Part shown: in pieces, positions 14,500 through 27,990 of the stretch
Layout of the letters: the number at the start of each line of letters is the position of its first letter
Numbering within the stretch: position 1 is the stretch's first letter
From: Luscinia megarhynchos
Lineage: Eukaryota; Chordata; Aves; Passeriformes; Turdidae
Length of the DNA stretch: 64,000 nt
Assembly: GCA_034336665.1 (NCBI GenBank)
Contig: CM067592.1
Location: forward strand, 28,679,819 to 28,743,818
Reading direction: 5' to 3'
Translations under genes and position numbers: made by a program
The notes under the pieces: model-generated
The model's input: only the letters and a program-made list of their open reading frames with translations
Database searches by the model: none
Told to the model about the DNA's origin: nothing

Positions 14500-14625
14500 G
14501 ATGCTTAGGGACATGGCTTAGTGGTGGACTCGGCAGTGCTGGGTTAATGGACCTGATAAGCTTAAGATTTTAACATTAACATTTCTAACCCAAATGTTTG
14601 TATGATTCTATTCCGTGATTCTATG
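14500..14625 (+). mobile_element. CR1 LINE 3'-end with tail
   Basis: The text contains acatggcttagtggtggact, then ggcagtgctgggttaatgg, then a gattctatt-ccgtgattctatg tail. These correspond to the CR1 3' untranslated region and its terminal 8-bp ATTCTRTG repeats, in the sense direction. It is 5'-truncated, as most CR1 copies are. Confidence 0.9.
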
Positions 14626-16810
14626 AACACAGCTGAAGTTTGTATCTTGAATGGGTAAAGATTTTTACTGCATTTTGAATCACAATTTTGGCTTTAGGAC
14701 ATAACACTCACATCTTTCTGTTCAATATCTGTTTTTTCTCCTATTTTGTTAGAAGTATGTTGATAGTCTTGCTTGCAACCATATGAAGTAAATTGCATGC
14801 ACAGTTTTCTGTCTGAAAATAACTTAATTTAGGAAAATATCAGTTCTCCATTTGACCTCTAAATGTGTTGTTCAGACACTGCTTGTGAATGATTTCATTT
14901 TTGCCACATAACTACTTTAAGGTAAGAAAATGGCATTTTGCCTTCTTGTCTTGTGTCCTCCTGCTACAACATTATTTCTGACCATCCAGTGATCTTGGTG
15001 CATTATCTGGATACAACTTGGAGTACTAAAGAATAGCTCCAGAACAAAAAGATATTTATTCATTGAGTATGATTCAAATAATTCACTAGGCCTTAAAGCA
15101 GAGTAGCTACAATATTGAGGATTGAATGCCAAATGTCTCTTAGAGTGCCCTGAAAATGTGACTGAAAGTATACTGTATTCTCACAAAACAGAGGAAAGGA
15201 AAAATGAAACTCATTAATTGAGGTAATAAAGATTTATGTTCAAGCAGTGAGGTGATGAAAATTAATACCACTGTGCTGAATGGAACGGAACTGTGACAAT
15301 TGAAATGAATTGAAGATATACCTCAAGTGATTTCAGTGGCTTTAGGAGATTGCTTTTAAATTTGGGGAAAGGAAAAACGAAGATTCTCCCAGGAGCCAGC
15401 ACAGATGATCTTTTCCCTGCTCATTCCTATGCCCCCTTGCATCTTTTTCTGTGTGAGCAGTGAAACAAGACTCATTTTCCTGTCTAGAGAACTTCTGTTT
15501 CTTTAGGGACTGGGATTAGTCTTTGTTCTAAAATCCAAGTCCTAAACTCACCAAACAAAGGCAAAATTCCAGGCATGCTCATCTTCTCTTTTATATCTGC
15601 AGGATTATAGTAACTTTACTTTTTCCAAAGAGACTTTATGGTTATCTTTAACATATAAATATAAGGAATAGGAGCCAGCATTGTAATGCAGCATCATACC
15701 ACTTGGTAGTCGATATTACTAACATTGCAATAATTTTTCTGTTGAATAACAGCATGATGGGTTCTTTATTTGAAAAAAGACTTTTCTGTTAGTCATTCCC
15801 TCCATATCAAGCAGTTAACAGATGCATTTCTGCTCAAGCTGTGTCACTAAGTCTCTGACATTTGAACCTGTTATTGGGATAAAGAAAAAATATAAAAAGC
15901 AAAATAATAAAAAGTAAGACAATCAAAAATTGGACAGGAAAGGTTTTCCATTTAAAGCACACAAAGTATACTATGTGTGTGTGAGAGAGAGAGATGTAAA
16001 TTCTATATTAATTGTAATCTTTGTCACAATAAAAAGCAACTTTCTGAGCACTACAGAGAAGACAACTATTTCAGGCATAGATAAAGGACAAGCTCAGTGA
16101 TTAATATGTAGCTAAACACAAACAAATCATTTTCCTTAAGAGAAACTGACCTTCTTTCAGTTGTCTTTTCTAGAGGAAAGTTACCTGAAAGAAAAGTAAT
16201 CTAGGACTCTTGTCTGTTGCTGCTTAAATATTTGAGGGTAATTTACTAAAAAATCTTAAGTTCAATATACTCAATGAAAAGTTACACCTGAAAAAAAAAC
16301 TCATTAAAAAATTACTTACCTAAATTAAGGTTAAGATGGAATGAACAGTGCAGTGGGAGCGGCTTGATATTTTAAAAATAAATGAATAACATATTTCTTT
16401 CATTGAAACTCAATGCACAGTAACCAGTTGTTATTATTACAATGAAAATATACCAACGACAAAGAATTTTTTAACTTACTCTTCTCCAAGGCACATCCTG
16501 TTGTTTTGTCTCAGGACAGAGATCTAAAAAAGATTAAGAAAGATTTGATATTACTGGTAGTAACAGTCACTGTCAAGTACCATGGTTTCCTTTATACACA
16601 TATTTTTATTTGTTGAAAGGTATAATCAGAAAGAATTATGATTCTTTTTGACTCTATGATTCCCCTCATACTCACCTTAAATGTACAATTAGCAAATGAA
16701 AACATAGATGCAAATCTATGATAGATGCACTTCTGTTTAGTATGTTTCTGAATTTTCCTACAGGTCTCATTAGCATGGAACTATGGCTGGTATACATTGG
16801 TTTGAATTGG
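14626..16810. other. AT-rich non-coding DNA, no gene recognised
   Basis: No coding or RNA gene is supported. A short (TG)n-(AG)n compound repeat lies at about 15974-15994. The 71-codon minus-strand frame at 14917-15132 has no domain signature. Confidence 0.55.
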
Positions 16811-17020
16811 ATGAATGATAGGTTAGTTTGGGCTGGCAGTCACCTTAGAGATCTATTTCCAACTCCCCCACCATGGGCAGGATGCCTTCTACCAGAGCAG
16901 GCTGGTCAGAGCCCAATCCAGCCTGGCCTTGAACCCTTTGAGGGATGGGGCACAGCTCCTCTGGGCAAACTGTCCTAGTGCCTCACCACTCTTACTGCAA
17001 AGAATTTCATTTTAGATCAT
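16811..17020 (-). mobile_element. CR1 LINE 3' part
   Basis: The plus strand reads as the reverse complement of the CR1 3' region. It has a ggaccttaaagatc-like start, ccaactcccccaccatgggcaggatgcc, the block around 'agcccaatccagcctggcct', and ends at gcctcaccactcttactgcaaagaattt. The open frame covering 16718-16978 comes from this element, not from a host gene. Confidence 0.92.
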
Positions 17021-20000
17021 ATAAGAGTGCATTTTTAATTACAATTTTCATAACTGGATGTTTAAATTATCTCATAAACAAAAGTCTACAATTGTGCAGA
17101 ATTAGATATTTGTACTATGGTTTACCATTTCCAAATATATACCATTGTAGATTTTGAAATATATTTTCAGGCTTGAATCAGTTTGCAGATATTAAGGACA
17201 TTTAAAGACTAGATCAAATAAAAACTCTATAACACAGAACATGTAAATTCACTGTTTTTGAGACTGTATAAAACTTTCTATTATATATTATAAATTTTTA
17301 AGAGTTTGGGTTTTTTTATTATCTCATTTTTGGTAGCATAGAACTCAAGTGATTGTAATTAGACAGCAATAATCAGGGTAGATTATGAACCTTAAAGCTA
17401 GCATTCCTCCATCTGAGTCCTTGATATTGTTGCAACAAAAAACTCATCTGTAGAATTTTGATATGTCATTGATTAATTTTGAAATATTCATAATAAAGCA
17501 TGAAAGCTTTATCAGGTTGACCTGAAAATTGACATTATATTTACAAGGGATTTGATTAGATGTAATACCTATACAACATTTCTAATGTGCATATCTTAAG
17601 ATATTAGTATTTTGAAGAGGGAAAAGTTCAAAAGCCCTATTCCTGAATTTTTCCCACCAATTTTTCTGTCAGCATGCACCCCAAGTATTTGCACCCCTAG
17701 TATTACAACTATATAGGCAATGTCCATGTAAGTACTCAAAATGCTTCTGTTCAGAAAACCTTATGGGGGTTACAAGTATGAAGGGCTGTAAGGTTTAAGA
17801 ATAACAACAGATATATTTAGGAGGCCAAAATTTACCATATCTTGGGTTTAGCCCTGAAATAATTAGAAATTATGGATTCTAACTATCCAAACAGGAGATG
17901 ATTGATTGCTTCCAGGATGAACATACCAGTTTGTGGAGACAGAGCAAGAAACTAGTCTTAAACAATTTGACTATATAAATAAAGAATACCTGAAACTGAT
18001 CTGGGACCAAGACTTTTCAAATATAATTTTGGGACTATGGATACCTGAGCAGAAATCAGGTAAATGTAGAAATTACAGGATTTATATTAGAAATGGCATA
18101 TAGTGAGGCATTACATGACTGGCTATACAGCTTACTACTGCTCTATACTTGTAGTTCCCCTGTGGAAAAAAAAAAAGCCCAAACAAAACAACAAAAGCCT
18201 GCAAGAAAGCAAATTAGCCAACAACAACAACAAAAAGACGAGATCTAACCAACCTAAATGCATAACATTATTTTAGTCTGTGTTCAAATCAGTTAAGCTT
18301 TGAATTTCCTTGTTTCAGAAGCTGAATTATACTCTGCTGAGTTATTAAAACTTTTAAACTTTGCAAGGTTAATGTTGTAATTAGCAGTGACCTCAATGTA
18401 AATTATTAATTTACTCCTTTTGAAACTAATGGAATAATCTAAACACTGCAAATGCCTTCCACAGCTCACCTTTAAGAGCAGTGACTGATCTTGTCATTCA
18501 ACAGATTTGTTTAAATGTTTTAAGCAGTGTTTACTGATAAATATCTATATAGAGGACATGAGAAAGAGTGCATCATATTCTGGAAGAATTAATTAATTTT
18601 CTTTAGGGAGAGAGAATATCCTTGAAGTGAAAGGACAGGTTACTGAATTCTTTAGATTTAGAAGTGCATTTCTTTTAAGCTAAACATCAGTGAAAACAAG
18701 TAGGCCTATTTCAAAGTGTGTAATTCATAATATCTTTAAAAACTCCAAGATTTGTAACTAGAAAAAGTTTCTTTGACATGGCATATTCCTAATTTCAGGA
18801 TATCATTCTCAGGGTAAAAAATATGTAACAACACCAAATACTTGTTCTTCAATGCAGTCAAACCAGTTGCATCCTGTTATGGTTCATCACCAAGGTGAAG
18901 CCTATTTTGCTTCCAAGTCACATGTTTCTTTGTGAAATAAGTACTGCCTTCTGCCACCCTTCTTAATCCATGCCTCAAAATAACAATTTTTCTCTTCTGT
19001 TCCTTTATCACTTAAATCAGAGGTATTGGGCAACAGTCCTTTCAGACTTAGTCACTGACATCTGGTAACAGTTCAACCTTCTATTCCACAAGTGTCAGTT
19101 TCTCTAGACATGAAGATGATTTATGTTTTACTTGAAGAACTAATGTTTACAAAAAGACAAAAAATAAAGAGTTAGTAGTAAGAAGACTGACAAGGACTGA
19201 AGGAAAAAAAGCTGTGCATTGAACCTAAACAGACATAAACAGACATCAAAGATGAATTTTGAGCTTTTATTAATCTTTAAGAGTACAAATAGGTTTCTTG
19301 GACAGTGATATTTCAGCCACTGTGAATTAATTTCTTCTTACCTTATTTACATTGGTATCAAATGAAAAAAAGATCACTGAAGTTTGTATGATACAATGGT
19401 AAACTGTAAATGAATTTGGGATGTCTACTTTTTTCAAACCTCGACAGAAAAGAATCTTACTTCTAAATTCACCCAATAAAGCATTATGCTGTGAATGAGT
19501 TACTTCATACTCATGCTCCTTTCATGTTGTCTAAAATGAAAAAAAAATCCAGAAAAGCATAGCAACTTTGTTCTTTAAAGAACAGTATTTTGGGTGATCA
19601 GAATTTTGTGGTAAGAAAAATATTTTCTTTGAATAGCACGTTTGTTGTCCTTTGAACTCCAAGGCTAACTACTTTCTCACTGTGTGTCCATGATGTATTT
19701 TATGTGGAAAAGGAAAAAACCCAAAAAATCTCTTCTGGACAGTATATTGCTGTACTCAATAATTTTTTTCTGTTTTCCTTTTTAATGCATTTCCTTGATT
19801 ATATTGTCAAAGGTGATTTTGTTATTAATAGCCCAAGCCCTACGACTTGTGAAAGGCATTCCAGTATGTTAAAGACAGGGGTAGATTTGCCAAAACACTT
19901 AGTCATCTAAATCTCATCAATGTGATTTCTAAAAGGACCTATATGTTAGCTGTTCAAGTGCTTTTCCAAGCATCTAATTCCTTCAAAAATTCAGTCTCAT

Positions 20001-21189
20001 CTCAGAGTTCAAAATTAAAAAGGTGATTGCAATGCCTAGACAGATGCTAATAACATGAACAGCTATTCTGAGATTAATATGGAGGCATCTTCAGCAACAG
20101 CATTTGATTCTTTTGAGATGAGGACTGATGGGAGACATAGGGTTTCTGCTATTGCAACCATGATGATATATGTGTGAATATTACTCCTATGGATATAAAA
20201 CCACTGTGTAAAAATTAATTTATGGAACGGTATTTTTCATTCAAGTTGCAGCTGGAGGCCTTTAATCTGTTCCGACTGCTGTGCCAACACTAAAGTGTTA
20301 GTCAGTAATATGAAATATTTACTATTTGAGAGAAAGAAGAGACAAACAGTGATAAAACGGAAAAAGAAAAGAATCTATCAAAATTAAACCTCTCTTGAAA
20401 ATACATTCAATTACTGTCAAAATACTTGAAGTATTTAATCTTTAATGTATAAATATTTGCTTTATATTGTTTTATTGGGAATTTCAAGCTAAGAAATGTG
20501 TGGTAGTTAATTTTCTTGATCTCCTTCAAGAATCTGCTTCACAAAGGCCAGCCAACTGGGGAATACCTAATTGCTTGCAACAGCTTGTCAATTATAGGTA
20601 AATAGACATATTTGGAAAGCAAGAAGATTCAGAATGGGGAATGTAAATTAAAGAATTATTTTTGTGCCAAGATCTTTCTGTAGGGGAAGAAGTAAGTGGT
20701 ATTTCTTATATGCTATTGCTAAATAGAAATATAGATTATGCTATTTCAGCATAAATTTGGACATGTGTTCCTCAAATATGATGCAGAGGTAAGTCCACTG
20801 GAACATGCAGTATGGGCCTAAATCACTGAGATTATGTTATATTTTTTAAGTTTGTGAATAATTCTTTTACCATAAGGAACCAGAAAATTTAAGCAACAGT
20901 GAATCTGCATGGTCGTGATGTGCTTGATTCCCATTCTGCTCTTATACATATGATAGATTTATTCTTAATCATTATTTCTGATAATGACCTAATAAATGCA
21001 TTAACTTCTTATTGTATATGTTCTACATAATACTTTATAAAAGTGCCTCTTAACATTATTCTTTCAAAATCCCTGCAGGACTCCATTATTGCCAAAAATA
21101 GTGGTTACAGTAATGTATCAATTACCTAAACAGCACTAATAGATATCAGTTCGATCTAGTACATCCCAGTCAGTCCCTTCACTATCTCA
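17021..21189. other. AT-rich non-coding DNA, no gene recognised
   Basis: No exon, RNA gene or clear interspersed repeat is recognised. An A-rich, CAA-containing tract lies at about 18166-18238. A short tandem ATAAACAGAC-type duplication lies near 19225-19245. Confidence 0.55.
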
Positions 21190-21590
21190 AACTCTTTGGG
21201 CGCCAAAAAAGGACTGTAATAATTTAACCCAAATCAACAGCTAAGCCCCTCATAGCTACTTGCTCGCTCATATCATCATTCCAAATGTTCCACTCTCCCG
21301 CCTTCTTCCCCCCACTTTATATACTGACATGATGCCACATGGTCTGGAATATCCCTTTGGTTGATGTGGTCACCTGTCCTGACTGTGTCTCTTCCCAACC
21401 TCCCAAGATTCCCCTATCTCCTTGCTACTCTGGCAGTACAAGAAGCAGAAAATGTCTTGGTTCTGTGCTAGTCCTGCTCAGCAAACAGCAAAAATATCTT
21501 TATATTATCAACCCTGTGTTCAGCACAATTCAAAACAAGCCTAATTGCAGCCATATTATCAGACAATTGTACCATATTACCCAACTGCAA
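21190..21590 (-). mobile_element. LTR relic, family A (avian ERV-like)
   Basis: The plus-strand text starts near tgggcgccaaaaaaggactg, continues with aatttaacccaaatcaacag and ctcgctcatatc, and then reaches ctttatata at 21315-21323. It ends with a block containing ggaatatccctttggt, tcctgactgtgtct, gcagcaaaaatatc-like and caaccctgtgttcagcacaa wording. This matches an avian LTR that I recall. Read on the minus strand, TATATAAAG is its TATA box. The copy at 30980-31576 aligns along the same order of blocks, and the middle is deleted here relative to that copy. No internal retroviral genes are next to it, so it is a solo or truncated LTR. Confidence 0.75.
21315..21323 (-). promoter_or_regulatory. 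TATA-like element inside the minus-strand LTR
   Basis: The plus strand reads ctttatata, which is TATATAAAG on the element's own strand, followed by a G-rich stretch. Its position matches the U3/R boundary of this LTR type. Whether it is still active is unknown. Confidence 0.5.
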
Positions 21591-22164
21591 CTCTGATATC
21601 ATCGTGTCACACCACTATACTATTACATGGACTGGAAGATAATATTAGTCTTTGATTTTTGCTTAATTTTTACCACAGAAAATATTTCCTGTGCAATACA
21701 TGTAACATTGAATAACATAGGAAAATATTTCTAGAGATATCTCATTAATATTTATGGACCTGCTTTATAACTTTTTTCTATTACACTTATTTTATGCTTT
21801 TTCTTATGTAAACCTGCTGTGTAGATTCAACAAAAGTAAGTGCAGCATGCTCAGACAGCACTGTTCATCCAATAAACAAATTCAAGTTATGTAATTTGTC
21901 TTTGATTTTCACCATAATAAACTCATTTCCAAGTTATGCTACTATTGTTTTGAACATCTCTATTTTAAATCTAGATGTCAGATCGTAATGCCTCTAAGAG
22001 CTGCACAACATTCTAGTATGGAACCAGCAGCAATATCCCCTTCTGTTATCAGCTTATTTATCTCACTTTTAGCTTTTTGTGAAAGCTGTCCCAAATAAAT
22101 ACTTAATCCTATCTAAGGAAGGCTCTTAATTAGTGCTAAAACTTACAAAAAAAATCCAAACAAA

Positions 22165-22231
22165 ACCAAGCCAAGCCAAGCCAAGCCAAGCCAAGCCAAC
22201 CAACCAACCAACCAACAAATCAACCAACCAA
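22165..22231. repeat. (CCAAG)n followed by (CCAA)n
   Basis: About seven CCAAG units pass directly into CCAA units, with one interruption (caaatcaa). This looks like a pentamer array whose unit lost its G and then re-expanded, or the reverse. Confidence 0.95.
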
Positions 22232-25200
22232 AGAAAAGCAATGTGTAGACCCCCCCATATTATTTTTTAGTTTTACCATATTATGTATATGTAGAAGATA
22301 TGCCATGCACAAGTAGAGATACTCCATCTAATTCAAATATTCATGCTAGGCATGTCCTTGTGTTTACAGGACTTAGTTGTCTCAAAAAAAACCCCCATCA
22401 CTGAAAGCCTCACTTTTATTCTTCTTTTCTCTACCCTTTCTTTCCAGTCATAACCAGTTAGGTTTTGCCTCTTTCTCCAGTCTCCTAAATTTAATAAAAT
22501 AGCTATCTAGCTATGTAATATCTTCATCACCAAAAGCATGGCCCGTTTTTACAATTGCATCTTTTTGGCTTATGTACATTTACTATTTTCCCAGAGTAAC
22601 TTGACAGGAATTATCTCATCAGGTAGTTTGGACTCTATTTGAAATCCTCCTGACAATGTACAGAACATTAAAAAGCTTTTCCTGCTGCCCAGTTATCTCT
22701 TCTGCTTCTAGTTTTAGCATTATTTCCTTCTGAGGAAGTATCTCAGAAGCCAGAGTCTCAGTCCTCTAAAGGAAATGGAATTTTCTTCCCCATATCTTGG
22801 TTGCAATGCTTTCCTTCCTGTAGAATTGTAGATTGAAGCGTGATAATTTTTTCTCAACTTTAATCTTGAGACATTGCTAATATCAGGACAGGAAGTTAGT
22901 CTTGTTTGAGGCAGCATATACAAAGCAAAGAGAGGAAAGCCCTAAAAAAGATTAAATAAAATTAATTATTTATAATAATGAACTTTAAAAAAAATTTAAG
23001 AAACTTTTTTACTTGAAGGAACATATAGTAAAGAGCTGCCTAAAAAAGTTTGCTTCAACAAACATATAAGTGGTGTAACGAGTAAATGACAAAGGGAGAA
23101 AAAGCCTTTCAAAATATGCCCCCTCCCACACACAGCATAATAGCCTCTTCTTGCAAGGAAGAATAACCTTCTATCCAATGCTTACTTTTTATGCTGTATC
23201 ATTTTGTAAAACTACTCTTTAAGAGATGTGTTTCTGAGGCGGCAGACTGACTTCATGTCTCATGCAGAGCCCAAATTTCAAGACCCAAAAGGACAGCTGC
23301 ACATGTTGTTGATGTTAAATTCTGTGCAAAATGGGACAGTTTGTATACAGAAGACTGAGCTGAACCCCAGTCCACAGTAATCAACATATTTTTTCTCTCC
23401 CACCAAAAACAAACCAAATATTCTTACAAGTTTAATTAGAACTCATAGAGAGTTGAGACAGCTTTGGTGTATCAGGAAAGAATATTCTCTCCCTAGGTAG
23501 AGATGGAGTGGCATGGAAGTGCAATTGTCATTTCTAGCTGTTAGTACAAAAAAATTACCATAGCTAGGAGAAACGTCTCAGGAATTTTTGGGAGAAAGCT
23601 CAAAGCAAAAAACTGAAGATACTGATCTACATCAGTTGGAAAAACATTAAAATATCAGAGAAAATCCAGTGTAAAAATACATTTATTCTTATCATTGCTT
23701 ATAGTCCTGTTAAAGATGGTTTCTTATGTAGTGTTCATGAATTTCACTGCTTAGCTCTCCTCACAAATATACAGAGCATGTAAAGAAGTATTTGTATATT
23801 CTAGAGTTAGATTTCAGCAGTCAAAATTCAAATTCACTTGCTGAAAACTGATACAACAAAAGCATGTTAAGAGCCATGTGGTAAAACACTGAGGTAGTCC
23901 CCAGCTGGTACTAGGACCCCAGCATCCAAATTTTGCACGGTTAAAGGCTTTGAACTGAAATTAGCTCCTGTCTGTCACTCTGCATTTAATGCTCACTAAC
24001 ATTGGTATTATATTGTGTGCACTTCTGAAGAGGATGTTTCACCTCAGTTTCATCCAGAATGCACCTTGTTTGTAGTCCTAGGACACTAAGAGAACTGAAG
24101 CCTGGTCAGCGGAAAAAGGTGATTAACTTCACAAGCCTGGCCTGAACTCTAATAACAACATGAACATGCTGTTTCTAAAACAGTTTTACTGTAACCCACT
24201 TTAGTTGTAAATCTTAAAATAAACAAGGACAACTTTAAATTTGTGGATGATGCAAATAAAAACGTAAGACAAGTAGAGGAGATTGATTACAAGATCTAGT
24301 CGCTTGAGCAAATAATATTTCTAGAATGCTAATATTTATGAAATTCTCAGTTGTATACACTTTAAAAAACATCTGCATATGAAGCAAGCTGTAAAACTAT
24401 CTGTGATGTGTTTGTGATGTCAACAGATGATGTGATATAGCAAATATTTAATAAAGCAAACCATGAACAACCAGTGGATTTTAGAGACATTTTATATGAA
24501 TTTTCTTATCAAGATAAAAAAAAACATTAGCTGTCATTTCTCTTAAAACTGAATTATGCTAAGAGAAATGAAAAGACATTAAAATCTCTTACTTTGAATC
24601 AGCCACCTATCAGTATGTTTCTCCACTTTGGTGGATTCATTCCTCTTTTTAATGTTTTAGCTCTAAAGGAATTATAGGATACTAAAGACAGAAACTTGTA
24701 AGATGTTTCTTGGAGAAGTTTGAGATATACACATTTTTTGAGATTATTAACTTATCTGGCCAGGTCTCCCTTAGCTCATCACAATCCTTTTATAACAAAA
24801 TCAGAAACAATTTGCATGCTGTACAGCACCAACGATTATAGTTGAATTAAAGCCTCTCTAGCAAGGAATTAAATATTTGTGTATATTTTTTTTTTCCTTT
24901 TCACATCTTGTATGATACAGCAAAATATATGTATATCAGAAGTAGTTCCTGTCCTGTATGATACAAATACTCTTGAATATAAAATTTATTTCATAATATG
25001 TTCCACAAGGTTGAAATCTTCTTTATTTTTACTAATCAGTTCACCTTTCAACAAGCCTTGTTAGATCACTGAATCATGACAAACAGTTCTTTACATATTA
25101 GGACACTCAGTTCACACTGATGAACTAACAAATTAAAATGTAATATAAAATGATGACACTCAGAATACAAGGGATAGTCCTTTTGATGTCAGGAAAGAAT

Positions 25201-25592
25201 TCATCATGGGGCCAAGATCTGCTGTTTAATTAAAACATTATCACAGTGATAATGTTGAATGAAATGCAGTTTTGAGGAATTCAGTGAAATAACACTAAAA
25301 TGACAGAAGCTATCACACATTTTTTGTCCTGAAGCAGCCATATTTCATTACACATAACTGAATGCTAGAAAGCAATCTAGTGTGTTTTGCCATCCTTGTC
25401 TCAGACTAACGTAATTATTAGTCCAAGAGCTTCTTTCTTTCTCTCCCCCCGCCTTTCTTTTTTAACTGTGCTTACCCAAGAGGAAAATGAACCATGGTGC
25501 TTATCAGCATAATGCATACATCAATGATACCAAAGGCAACTTTCCATGGCTGAAGCCATAGGTTAGCTGCAAATCCATTAGTGATTAAAAAG

Positions 25593-25620
25593 AAATAAAA
25601 TAAAATAAAATAAAAATAAA
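25593..25620. repeat. (AAAAT)n microsatellite
   Basis: About five tandem AAAAT units in A-rich DNA. Confidence 0.9.
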
Positions 25621-27754
25621 TATCTGTGAATCCAGGCTATAGCTGAGTGATAAGTGCAGAAAAGTCACCAAACATGACAATGTAATTTGCATTAGTACTG
25701 GATCAGAAAGGCTGTTAAAAGACCAATCAACAGAGGAGAAAAAATTATCCAAAGGGGGACTGAAAACAAACTGCCTTAAAGAATAGTGATAATAATGTCA
25801 TAAATTCTCCATGTAGTTATTTGAATGCAGTCTAGAAAAAAATATTTGACTTAAAGGATTTGTTTTTTCTGCACAAAAGGATTGTAAATATTATATTATA
25901 AAAATAATACAATACTTAAAAGACCCTTAAGATCTTAAGGACAATGATCTTAGGCTAAAGATACACTAACATTTCAGATTATTGAAGATGATACATTCAT
26001 TTAAAAACAAATAGCTTTTGATAATGTTCTAGTTTTGTTATCTCTGTTTTAATTTTAGGTTGTGAAAATTAGATTTTAGTAATTCTCATTTCAATTTTAT
26101 AGTTTTCAAAGATATCCCCATATGACAAAGGTTATTTTTTATACTAGTTATTAGTACCCTATATTCAAAGTTTAATGAAATTTTATAAATAATCTATATC
26201 AATAGTCACTGGGGGAAAATGTGATATATTACATATGAAAAAATCCATTATAAATTTTATAAACTTTCTTTTCTGGTAAAAAGAAAATTTCAGAATGAAG
26301 AATATTCTACATGCAGCTACTCTTGAAAATAAAAATATTAGTTTACCTAGCAATCGTGTTTCCAGACAGCCAGATAATGCTAATATTATCTATTATTTAT
26401 TAATCTAAATTAAAACATATTTTCCATCTGTATATTTTATCAAGTCTTCATTTTATAAGAAAAATAACTTGTAGTCACTGTATCCAAGGGTTAATTTGAC
26501 AGGTATAACTGAGACTCACGCTGGGCTTTTTGCTGATTTCACTGAAGGATCAGCTATTCTTTATATTCATGCAAGATGGAAGGCTCTTTTTGTACACAAA
26601 AATAACCTAGGTTAAAGCAGGTTTTCACGAAATCATTTTGTTCCTTATCCATGCTCACAATTTATACTGCTTACTATGAAATACGTAATTTTGAGGTTGA
26701 ATGTACAATATATTCTTGTAATTAATTGAATAATTTATTAGTCACATCAAATATGTTACTTAAAACCTAGCTATCCAAACTAGTGGATGATAAAGTTTTA
26801 TATGCACAATTAAAAATTCACTGTTGATATTATAAAAGAAAGGTATTATATCTCTTCTTAAATTTGACAACGAAAACAGAAATCATGGGGTTCTGTAACA
26901 GTAATTGTTTCTATCAGAGAAAAGCTAAAGATTTTTAAGCAGAATAGAGATTAGAGAAATTAGTATTTTTTCTATAGCATCTTGTTTTTGCCTGAAGGCA
27001 GTCATTCCTATGACTGCTTAAAAAATATCATGGATATAAACATTTGTATGTCAAAATCTTGTGTATGCACAGTTACAATTTAAATACTAGCTTTGCTGTT
27101 GTTTTAAGATTGTTTTCTAATTTCTAATAATGTCTGTACCTCTCCTCTACATTTCCAAGTATCTACTAATGTTTAGGTAGGGCTTGCTCCACCTTTTTTT
27201 TTAATGAAATGTACTGCTACTATGCAGTTGTATTCTAGGCTGCTGAAAATGTGAAAAATACAATCCCAAAGACAGATGTTCCTGATGAGCCTCACTTTTT
27301 GTGATATAACTGCTTCTCATGTTCGGTTTTTACAGCGTTTTGACATTTCTGTGATGTTTGTATGAAGGGCCATTTAGGAGAAATTACAGAAGAGAATACA
27401 CCATTTTAGGTGCACTCATTGCTAAGGATAAACCCACAGATTTTGTCCATTTATGTGTATGCCTGAGTCTGTGTGTCTGTGTGCATTTTCTGTCTGTACA
27501 TCAAACTTTTTTGAACAGTTTTAAGCACATGGTGTGTTGTTTCACGTGGTGTGGGGGATGGGTGGTTTCACCTCAGGGATGGCTCCATGAGGTGGGGAGT
27601 GGGAGGCACTCTCCCGTCTCTGGGAGCTTCCCCTGTGAGCGGCTGGCACCAATCAGAGAGCTGATTTGGTGATGGACAGCTCGGGAAACCAATGAAAAAG
27701 TTATTTCCCTTTCACAAATCACAGTTGCATCGAGTTGATTGTCTTTTTCAGTTT

Positions 27755-27990
27755 CCGGTCTCCGGAGGTGTGCGGGTCCCTGGCTGGGGGCGCTGGCCCG
27801 GCCCTGGGCTCGGTCTGGGGTCCGGCCCGGCACCGGCTCTGCGGGGGGCCCGGCTCGGAACTCCGGCTCGGCAGGGGAGCCCGGCTGCGGGGAGCCCCTG
27901 GCTTGGGGGGCCCCGGGCTCCGCACGGCCCCAGCACCGGCTGCATGGCCCTGGCCCTGCCGGCTGGGCTCGGCTCGACTTTCCACGTGGC
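27755..27990. promoter_or_regulatory. CpG-island-like core of the family B LTR
   Basis: This is by far the most GC- and CpG-dense stretch in the window, with many cccggc, ccggc and gggctcgg motifs. It lies where an LTR's U3/promoter would be, and I see no TATA box. The several overlapping open frames on both strands here follow from the lack of AT-rich stops and are not evidence of coding. Confidence 0.55.

Larger units (their letters stand above)
21591..27534. other. AT-rich non-coding interval with simple repeats
   Basis: About 6 kb with no supported exon or RNA gene. It contains the (CCAAG)n/(CCAA)n array and the (AAAAT)n run listed separately. It also holds a 23-bp perfect palindrome at 25234-25256 (11-bp arms, one-base centre) and a 16-bp perfect palindrome at 25925-25940. 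Confidence 0.55.

Noticed and set aside
16640..16672. Possible CR1 tail (gattctttttgactctatgattc)
   Set aside because: Two weak tail-like units but no adjacent CR1 body in either orientation. The nearby CR1 at 16811 faces the other way and does not need it.
16718..16978. 86-codon frame that looks moderately protein-like
   Set aside because: Most of it is antisense CR1 3' sequence.
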